In this document: in pieces, positions 34,814 to 40,706 of the stretch
Numbering within the stretch: position 1 is the first letter of the stretch
How the letters are laid out: each line of letters begins with the position of its first letter
NCBI GenBank assembly: GCA_017621815.1
Contig: JAGASK010000022.1
Span: 1-60,384, forward strand
Direction of reading: 5' to 3'
DNA length: 60,384 nt
Source: Lachnospiraceae bacterium
GTDB lineage: Bacteria; Bacillota; Clostridia; Lachnospirales; Lachnospiraceae
Position numbers and translations under genes: made by a program
The notes under the pieces: model-generated
The model's database searches: none
The model's input: only the letters and a program-made list of their open reading frames with translations
What the model was told of the DNA's origin: nothing

Positions 34814-36544
34814 ATGGAATATAAGAAAAATGATATTGTTACCATAAAAATACAGGACATCAGCAATGATGGAGAAGGGATAGGAAAAATTGACGGCTAT
34901 CCCTTTTTTGTTAAGGATGCAGTTATCGGCGATACGGCATTGGTACGCATTACTAAGGTAAAGAAAAATTACAGCTTCGGAAGATTAGAGAAGGTAACAG
35001 AGCCTTCTGCGTTTCGTGTGGAGCCGGTTTGTCCCATTCATAAGCAGTGTGGCGGCTGTCAGATACAGGCAATGGATTATAAAAAGCAGCTTGAGTTCAA
35101 AGAATCAAAGATTAAAAATAATCTTGTCCGTATCGGCGGTTTTGCGCCGGAATTTGTGGACAGTGTAATGGAGCCTATAGCTGGTATGGAATATCCCTTC
35201 CGGTACAGGAACAAAGCTCAGTATCCTATCGGAACTGACAGGGATGGAAATCCGGTTACCGGATTTTATGCAGGCAGAACTCACAGTATTATTCCGAATA
35301 CGGATTGCTATCTGGGAGCGGAGGAGAACAAGGAAATTCTGGAGATTATTTTAAGCTACATGAAAGAAAATCATGTGGCTGCTTATGATGAAAATACGGG
35401 AACGGGTCTGATTCGCCATGTGTTGATTCGTAAGGGTTTTACCAGTGGGGAGCTGATGGTATGTCTGGTGGTTAACCGGGCAGGAAAGCAGGCGGATAAG
35501 AGGTTAAAGCAGTATCTTCCAAAGCAGGATAAGCTGACAGGGGCGCTTTCCAAGGTTCCGGGCATGACAAGTATTTCTGTCAGCATAAATACGGAAAATA
35601 CAAATGTAATCATGGGCAAAGAGGTTTTCACTATTTGGGGAAAGGACAGGATTAGAGATACGATTCATGTAAGAGACAGTGTAAATGGCTTTGCGCTGAC
35701 AGGAAAGGGGATTACCTTTTCCATTTCGCCATTATCCTTCTATCAGGTGAATCCTGTTCAGACAGAAAAGCTGTACAGTCTTGCCCTGGAGTACGCACAG
35801 CTTACCGGGAAGGAAACGGTATGGGATTTGTACTGCGGCATAGGCACCATTTCTTTATTCCTGGCAGGAAAGGCGAAGCAGGTATATGGTGTGGAGATTG
35901 TTCCCCAGGCCATAGAGGATGCCCGGGAAAATGCCCAAAATAACGGCATCGAAAATGCAAAATTCTTTGTGGGCAAAGCGGAAGAGGTTCTGCCTGAGAA
36001 ATATGAAAAGGAAGGCATTTTTGCAGATGTGATTGTGGTTGACCCACCCAGGAAGGGTTGTGACAGTGCCTGCCTTGAAACCATGCTTAAGATGCAGCCG
36101 GAGCGGATTGTGTATGTGAGCTGCGACAGCGCTACACTGGCAAGGGATTTGAGGATATTGTGCGATGGCGGGTATGAGGTGAAGAGAGTCAGGGGCGTGG
36201 ACCAGTTCGGGATGACGGTGCACGTTGAAACGGTTGTACTTTTGGGTAGGAAAAAATCGACTGATAATATAGAGTATAGTTATATAGATTATAAGCCTGC
36301 TGATTCTAGCTGTTTAGATAACTTGACTATGCGTGTGACATATGCAGAAATCAAGGCGTGGATACTTGAAAAATACGGGCTTAAAGTTTCAAATCTTTAT
36401 ATAGCACAGATGAAGGATAAATGTGGTCTGTATAAGAGAGATAACTATAATTTACCGAAATCAGAAGATGCAAGGCAGCCACAGTGTCCGACTGGAAAGG
36501 AAGCAGCTATTATAGATGCGTTTAAACATTTTAGGATGATATAG
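34814..36544 (+). CDS. rlmD: 23S rRNA (uracil-C5)-methyltransferase RlmD with replaced C-terminal tail
   Basis: About 576 residues. The N-terminal TRAM RNA-binding domain is followed by the iron-sulfur cysteines (CPIHKQCGGCQ), SAM motif WDLYCGIGTIS, VVDPPRKGCD and catalytic Cys in YVSCDSATLARD. This enzyme makes m5U in 23S rRNA. The normal protein would end shortly after VHVETVVLL. Here it continues for about 100 residues (YAEIKAWILEKYGLKVSNLY, CGLYKRDNYNLPKSED, AFKHFRMI) in visibly AT-richer DNA. A second, orphan copy of the normal end lies at 38600-38638, so the tail was probably brought in by an inserted element. ATG 34814 is chosen; an in-frame TTG at 34796 is possible. Confidence 0.92.
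   Translation: MEYKKNDIVTIKIQDISNDGEGIGKIDGYPFFVKDAVIGDTALVRITKVKKNYSFGRLEKVTEPSAFRVEPVCPIHKQCGGCQIQAMDYKKQLEFKESKIKNNLVRIGGFAPEFVDSVMEPIAGMEYPFRYRNKAQYPIGTDRDGNPVTGFYAGRTHSIIPNTDCYLGAEENKEILEIILSYMKENHVAAYDENTGTGLIRHVLIRKGFTSGELMVCLVVNRAGKQADKRLKQYLPKQDKLTGALSKVPGMTSISVSINTENTNVIMGKEVFTIWGKDRIRDTIHVRDSVNGFALTGKGITFSISPLSFYQVNPVQTEKLYSLALEYAQLTGKETVWDLYCGIGTISLFLAGKAKQVYGVEIVPQAIEDARENAQNNGIENAKFFVGKAEEVLPEKYEKEGIFADVIVVDPPRKGCDSACLETMLKMQPERIVYVSCDSATLARDLRILCDGGYEVKRVRGVDQFGMTVHVETVVLLGRKKSTDNIEYSYIDYKPADSSCLDNLTMRVTYAEIKAWILEKYGLKVSNLYIAQMKDKCGLYKRDNYNLPKSEDARQPQCPTGKEAAIIDAFKHFRMI
36220..36228 (+). repeat. Left copy of 9-bp direct repeat at the rlmD insertion site
   Basis: GCACGTTGA, inside rlmD codons for VHVE. 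The same nine bases occur at 38599-38607, where they start the orphan 3' end of rlmD. They could be the recombination core. Confidence 0.6.
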
Positions 36545-36569
36545 TTTTTATTCTTCACTTAACACGAGG

Positions 36570-36589
36570 CAACCACGTTAATGTGGTTG
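36570..36589. repeat. Short hairpin after rlmD
   Basis: CAACCAC pairs with GTGGTTG across GTTAAT. It lies 26 bases after the rlmD stop. No proper T-tract follows, so terminator function is uncertain. The rest of the 87 bases between rlmD and the decayed gene shows nothing recognisable. Confidence 0.4.
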
Positions 36590-36631
36590 TAACACTTTTC
36601 AAATATAAAGGGTTACAGGAAAAGGCATTGA

Positions 36632-37177
36632 TTATCAAGTCTATTTGCGGTTGGTACTACTCCGGAGGCATATGATAGAGAAGTACAGTTTTGCAGAAAT
36701 AATCCTAATATTAAAGTTGGGTTAGGGATGCATCCACAATTAATTTCTAGTGGCTATGATGATATCGGGTTATTTAAATCTCTATTTGAAAGAAGTCATT
36801 ATATCGGTGAAATAGGACTGGATTTTAGCAGAGAATATGTTCAAACCAGAGAAACACAAATAAAAGTGTTTCGTGAGATTATCAAGTTATGTGAAAAACA
36901 TGGGGGAAAGGTGGTTTCCCTTCATTCCCTTAAAGCAGTAAATTTGATGACTGAAATTTTGAAAGAATCTAAAATGCAAAAAAACAATATATATATCTTT
37001 CATTGGTTTACAGGATCTATACCACAGTTGGAGAAAGTAATAGAATTAGGATGTTGCTTTTCAATTAATCCAAGGATGTTAAAAGCAAAATCAGGAATAG
37101 AGGTAGTAAAAAAAGTGCCGATTAGTCGTATGCTGTTGGAAACAGATGTACCATTTATATTCACAGTTCGTTACTGA
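36632..37177 (+). pseudogene. Truncated TatD-family DNase, QatD-like remnant
   Basis: The reading frame is open from 36632 after a stop, without a start codon at its head; the first ATG is at 36728. It encodes FAVGTTPEAYDREVQFC, VGLGMHPQL, IGEIGLDFSREY, VVSLHSLKA, FHWFTGSIPQLEKVIELG, then SRMLLETDVPF. This is a TatD metal-dependent DNase of the kind found as QatD in the QatABCD anti-phage system. The N-terminal strand with the HxH metal ligands is missing, and the frame ends right after ETDVPF, short of the normal C-terminus. No qatA, qatB or qatC is present. It is a decayed leftover of a defence gene. Confidence 0.75.
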
Positions 37178-37304
37178 ATGCTTGTAAGTTTTATCAATGG
37201 TGAGGGAAGAGTTACCTACATGATTGCTACGATAAGTGAATATATTATCTAAAATGGTATCAAATAGAAAAATTTGCATATACTGTAATAACTGTAAAAA
37301 CTGC

Positions 37305-37333
37305 TTGACATGAAGTTTATGGTCGGGTACGAT
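37305..37333 (+). promoter_or_regulatory. Strong sigma-A promoter for the AbiF-associated RNA
   Basis: TTGACA (37305-37310), a 17-base spacer and TACGAT (37328-37333). The -35 is perfect. Transcription should start near 37340, at the head of the structured RNA. Confidence 0.75.
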
Positions 37334-37339
37334 AAATGC

Positions 37340-37407
37340 AGTGATCGCGTTGCAGAAACCTGTGAGGCCTGCGACCGGGGGAGAGCCTGCGGGGTCTCCT
37401 CTTTTTA
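37340..37407 (+). ncRNA. Structured RNA upstream of abiF-like gene (candidate abiF RNA / RNA antitoxin)
   Basis: Starting about seven bases after a strong promoter, the transcript would fold into two hairpins. The first is GTTGCAG (37349-37355) with CTGCGAC (37369-37375), with an inner CCT/AGG stem. The second is GGAGA (37380-37384) with TCTCC (37395-37399), extended inward by CC/GG and followed by CTTTTT, i.e. an intrinsic terminator. The AbiF-like gene begins 20 bases later with its own AAGGAG. A conserved abiF RNA motif upstream of Abi_2 genes is known, and AbiF-type proteins have been described as working with a non-coding RNA. Assignment to that motif is from context; I could not compare to a covariance model. 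Confidence 0.65.
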
Positions 37408-37426
37408 CTTTAAGGAGATATTCAAT

Positions 37427-38365
37427 ATGCTAAAGATTTTTTTGAATTATGATCAGCAAATAGAAAAACTGAAGAATGAGAAAAATCTACAGATTGATGA
37501 TACGGTATATGCTAAGGATATTTTAATGCAAATGAGCTACTATTCATTAATCGGAGGGTATAAGGATATCTTTAAAAATCCGACAACCAAGAAATATAAG
37601 GATGGAACGCGGTTTGAGGATATTGTAGAGTTATATTATTTTGATGAATCCTTAAGGCAGTTGTTTTTGAGGTATCTCATTAAAGTGGAAAATGAAATAA
37701 AGTCACAAGTTTCCTACTATTTTACGGAAAAGAATGGTGAGAACCAAAAGGAATATCTTGATACCGCAAATTATAATTATGTGGGCAAGAAAAATCAAAG
37801 AGATATTAATCGTTTAATAAAAATTTTAGAAGGATATGTTACTAAACCGACGGATTATCACTATATAAATCATGCACAGAAAAAATATGGAAATGTTCCA
37901 TTGTGGGTACTGACAAATGCGTTAACATTCGGTAATATTTCAAAAATGTATATGTTGCTTCCACAAGATATACAGATTAAGGTCAGTAGGAATTATCCGT
38001 GTATCAATGAAAGCCAAATGACTTCTATGTTGGCAGTAATGGTAAAATTCAGAAACGTTTGTGCACATGGAGAGCGATTGTTTACATATAGAACCGTTGA
38101 TAGCATTCCGGATTTACCAATGCATAAGAAATTAGGCATAGCTCAAAAAGGCACACAATATATAAATGGAAAAAATGATTTGTTCTCAGTTGTAATTGCT
38201 TTAAGGTATCTTTTAAACGATGGTTGGTATAGGGAATTTATAAAAGAACTTAAAGTTCTGATTGATAAGTATCTTAAGAAACACGACAGTATAGCAGAAC
38301 AAGAATTATATGAAAAAATGGGATTTCCAGAAAACTGGAGAAAGATAACCAGGTACAGGAAATAG
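37427..38365 (+). CDS. AbiF/AbiD-type abortive infection protein (Abi_2, HEPN)
   Basis: A 312-residue Abi_2 family protein. The family N-terminus is LNYDQQIEKLKN, then LMQMSYYSLIGGYKDIF and FDESLRQLFLRYLIKVENEIKSQV (here split for reading). Near residue 209 is KFRNVCAHGERLF, a HEPN RNase motif RxxxxH (Arg209, His214). It is therefore a likely ribonuclease toxin acting against phage-infected cells. ATG 37427 is chosen for its AAGGAG site; the same frame is open back to 37310, but that part overlaps the promoter and the structured RNA. Its low-GC composition differs from the flanks. It sits in the rlmD insertion beside a QatD remnant, supporting a defence role. Confidence 0.85.
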   Translation: MLKIFLNYDQQIEKLKNEKNLQIDDTVYAKDILMQMSYYSLIGGYKDIFKNPTTKKYKDGTRFEDIVELYYFDESLRQLFLRYLIKVENEIKSQVSYYFTEKNGENQKEYLDTANYNYVGKKNQRDINRLIKILEGYVTKPTDYHYINHAQKKYGNVPLWVLTNALTFGNISKMYMLLPQDIQIKVSRNYPCINESQMTSMLAVMVKFRNVCAHGERLFTYRTVDSIPDLPMHKKLGIAQKGTQYINGKNDLFSVVIALRYLLNDGWYREFIKELKVLIDKYLKKHDSIAEQELYEKMGFPENWRKITRYRK

Positions 38366-38389
38366 TGAAAATATAAAATGGTCGGAATC

Positions 38390-38423
38390 AAGTCTCCAAG
38401 TCTAAGGATTTGGGGGCTTTCTT
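38390..38423 (+). terminator. Intrinsic terminator after abiF-like gene
   Basis: AAGTCTCCAA (38390-38399) pairs with TTGGGGGCTT (38410-38419) including G-U pairs, followed by TCTTCT. It lies 25 bases after the stop codon. Confidence 0.7.
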
Positions 38424-38694
38424 CTGCCCATTTTGATTTCGGAAAGCCTATCCGAAAAAGCAAAACTATGGTACAATGGCAGGTGCATTAGTGTGCAGTA
38501 TGCCATTTGTGCAGTTCCGTTATGGGACTATTGCATTATTTTTGAATCCAAGGCTTAATGGAAAACCAAGGTTTGTGCATCTAAATTGCACGCTCATGGC
38601 ACGTTGAGAGTGTCGCTCTGCTTGTTAAGAAACGTTGATTTTCCGGGATTTTCAGGTATTTCAGAGAAATTCAGCAGAATTAATAGTCTGACTT
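38424..38694. other. Gene-poor gap containing the right end of the rlmD insertion
   Basis: No credible gene is seen. There is a TACAAT-like box near 38471-38477 and a 43-codon frame without a ribosome site that ends inside the right repeat. The orphan rlmD end occupies 38599-38638. Beyond it the DNA looks like ordinary intergenic sequence leading to the diguanylate cyclase promoter. Confidence 0.6.
38599..38638 (+). pseudogene. Orphan 3' end of rlmD (right boundary of insertion)
   Basis: Starting in the repeat GCACGTTGA, the + strand reads HVESVALLVKKR and a TGA stop at 38636-38638. The intact rlmD has HVETVVLLGRKK at the matching place (36221 on). The codons differ (GAG AGT here, GAA ACG there), so this is the displaced original ending, not a fresh copy. 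The codons before it do not match RlmD, placing the junction at the repeat. Confidence 0.8.
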
Positions 38695-38748
38695 TTGAAC
38701 ACAGATGAACATTTAGGGTACAATTTATAATCTGCAATTTTGCAGATT
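38695..38748 (+). promoter_or_regulatory. Promoter plus downstream palindrome for the diguanylate cyclase
   Basis: TTGAAC (38695-38700), an 18-base spacer and TACAAT (38719-38724). Just after it, AATCTGCAA (38729-38737) faces TTGCAGATT (38740-38748), a perfect 9-bp palindrome placed at or just after the start site, where a repressor would block transcription. The leader to the ATG is about 120 bases. Confidence 0.55.
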
Positions 38749-38850
38749 GTACTTGGAGTGGTATGGATTATTTTGGGCTTTTGTGATATTCTGTCTGTGT
38801 ATAATTTTCAGGTTCTATATTGGGATTTGTTTGAAAAAGGAGGGATGGGT

Positions 38851-40563
38851 ATGCATAATTTAGTGAAGCCGCTTTCGAGGCGATATAGTCTTTTTTTGTT
38901 TTTGGGTATACTTTTTACACTTCTTTTTACATTATTACCTTCTGTTTGTTATGAGTCCTGGATGCCCGGTGTTCCCAGTACTCCGGTAGAATGCATGGAT
39001 TCAGGCTGGACTGATGAGAACGGAGTATCCGTGGGGCAGCTCCCATGCAGTCTGGATTCGTCAGGCAGTACCCTGTGTCTTACACATGACCTTTCTGATA
39101 TAGTGACGGACGCCGGGAAGGTTTTTGTTTTTCGGACACGATATGAAACCATCCGTGTATGGGCGGATGACACATTGGTTTATGAGACTGCGCAAGGGGA
39201 GGAACATGCATTGGGCAGCAGGTGGCATTTTATTCCTGCAGGCAGCTGCAAAGGAGCATCGCTGCTCCGGGTCGAGTTTACAAGATACGAGGAAAAAAAT
39301 GACTGGTATTTATCCACGGTGTTTATAGATCATCCGGCGGCTGTCCTGATTTACCTTCTTGATGACTATGCTTCGGTTATTTTATTCTGTGTTTTCAGCG
39401 TGTTATTTACGTTGCTGCTGCTTTTTATTGTTATCTTTATGGCAAAGGAAAAAATGCCGGGTATGTCTGCAATTTTAGCATTGGCTGTTTTTGTTTTTCT
39501 TTCAGGCCAATGGGTTTTGCTGGATTCCAAGATTACGACACTGCTTGGCGGAAATTATGCCCTGACATATTTTTTCAGTTATTGTGTTTTTTATCTTCTG
39601 ATGGTTCCGTTTTTGTTGTATATTCAACTGATGCTGGACTGTAAAAATCGGATACTGCGTTATTTGCCATGGGCTTTTATAGGAAATGCTGTTGTCTGTA
39701 TGGGACTGCATCTTTTCGGAGTGGTTTCCATACAGAATACAACGGGTATCGTTCATATTTTAATGGTTTTAGCTATTTTTATCTCTACATGGGAATTATT
39801 CCACAGTGTCGTGAAATGGAGAGAAGGAAAGACCATTGTTACCTTTTATGGAATATTGCTTGTATATGCGGTAGGGCTGCTTTCGATTATTTTATACAAC
39901 GCCGGCTTTCTGCGGCCGGCTAACAATGCTGTGCTGTATTCGTGGGCATTACTTATTCTGATTCTCAGTATGTCGGTAGATGCAATTTTCTCGTTTGGTC
40001 GTATGTGGAAACAAAAGCAGTATATTGAGCACTATCGGCAGATGGCCATTCAGGACAGTATGACCCTGCTGAAGAATCGCAATGCTTATGAGCTGCATCT
40101 GCAGAAGATTGTATCAGATCCGCCCCGTAGGCTTACATTCATTCTTTTTGATGTGGACAATCTGAAAATGATTAATGATACATACGGTCATCATGTAGGG
40201 GATCAGATTATTTATTTGTCTGCACAATGTGTTCGTGAGATTTTTGAGCCTTATGGTAACTGCTATCGAATCGGAGGGGACGAATTTTGTGTGATATTGA
40301 ACTGTGCCGAAGATATTCCATCAAAGCTCAGTCAGTTTGATGTTCTTTTTAAAAGCAGGAGCAAGGATGTAATTCCCACTACTGTTTCTTATGGCTGGAA
40401 AGAAAAGGCCTTTGACAAAGGTGCGAAGGTTACGATGGAGGATATAGCTGCACTGCAGAACGAAGCGGACGAGAACCTGTATCGTCATAAAAAGGCAAAT
40501 AAAGCGGCTTTTATCAATAAAGAAAGCGCTGAGACAGTGAATGAGGTGCCGGGGCGTATTTAA
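38851..40563 (+). CDS. Membrane receptor diguanylate cyclase (7TM-type, GGDEF)
   Basis: A 570-residue enzyme predicted to make cyclic di-GMP from GTP. An N-terminal membrane segment and an extracytoplasmic beta-rich domain (about residues 35-155) precede seven membrane segments (about 165-390), as in 7TMR-DISM receptors. A GGDEF domain fills the rest, with FDVDNLKMINDTYGHHVGD and the active motif GGDEF at residues 475-479. The usual RxxD inhibitory site upstream of GGDEF is not seen (NCYRIGGDEF), so product inhibition may be weak. ATG 38851 is chosen because AAAGGAGGG lies eight bases upstream. Followed by a hybrid kinase gene. Confidence 0.88.
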   Translation: MHNLVKPLSRRYSLFLFLGILFTLLFTLLPSVCYESWMPGVPSTPVECMDSGWTDENGVSVGQLPCSLDSSGSTLCLTHDLSDIVTDAGKVFVFRTRYETIRVWADDTLVYETAQGEEHALGSRWHFIPAGSCKGASLLRVEFTRYEEKNDWYLSTVFIDHPAAVLIYLLDDYASVILFCVFSVLFTLLLLFIVIFMAKEKMPGMSAILALAVFVFLSGQWVLLDSKITTLLGGNYALTYFFSYCVFYLLMVPFLLYIQLMLDCKNRILRYLPWAFIGNAVVCMGLHLFGVVSIQNTTGIVHILMVLAIFISTWELFHSVVKWREGKTIVTFYGILLVYAVGLLSIILYNAGFLRPANNAVLYSWALLILILSMSVDAIFSFGRMWKQKQYIEHYRQMAIQDSMTLLKNRNAYELHLQKIVSDPPRRLTFILFDVDNLKMINDTYGHHVGDQIIYLSAQCVREIFEPYGNCYRIGGDEFCVILNCAEDIPSKLSQFDVLFKSRSKDVIPTTVSYGWKEKAFDKGAKVTMEDIAALQNEADENLYRHKKANKAAFINKESAETVNEVPGRI

Positions 40564-40625
40564 AAATTAAAATTTGGTCTGTTTGCATTTTCTGCGGTTC
40601 TTTTACAGGCATTACGACTCTTGCT

Positions 40626-40661
40626 AAGAAGAAGGCATTTGAAGCCGGAATGAACGGGCAT
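40626..40661 (+). pseudogene. Fossil fragment of a receiver domain
   Basis: 36 bases here, encoding KKKAFEAGMNGH, match 43521-43556 at the end of the downstream hybrid kinase at 33 of 36 positions by my count. The matching codons form the last helix region of a response-regulator receiver domain. The fragment lies just before the kinase gene and has no surrounding gene, so it looks like the end of a deleted related gene. Confidence 0.65.
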
Positions 40662-40706
40662 TGGACACACAAAACAGTTCTTTACGTATTGGGGAAGGTT
40701 AAATTG

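Larger units (their letters stand above)
36220..38607. mobile_element. Putative inserted element at the 3' end of rlmD (defence cargo, no integrase)
   Basis: Bounded by GCACGTTGA repeats. The left junction lies inside rlmD. To the right, 12 codons and a stop matching the rlmD end continue. The inside is AT-rich and holds a new rlmD tail, a decayed QatD/TatD-like gene, a structured RNA, an AbiF-like gene and about 230 bases of apparently non-coding DNA. No integrase, relaxase or transposase is seen, so this is a remnant or a cargo exchanged by homologous recombination. Confidence 0.65.

Noticed and set aside
37310-37426. In-frame upstream extension of the AbiF-like protein
   Set aside because: It would translate the promoter, the structured RNA and the terminator. 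The ATG at 37427 has a clear AAGGAG and begins at the family's usual N-terminus.
38476-38607. 43-codon open frame ending inside the right rlmD repeat
   Set aside because: No ribosome binding site, no recognisable product, and its stop falls in the recombination repeat. Probably chance, though it could be a fragment of an older gene.
36220-38607. Complete integrative element or prophage at rlmD
   Set aside because: No integrase, relaxase, replication or structural genes are found between the repeats, so it is described as a cargo remnant only.
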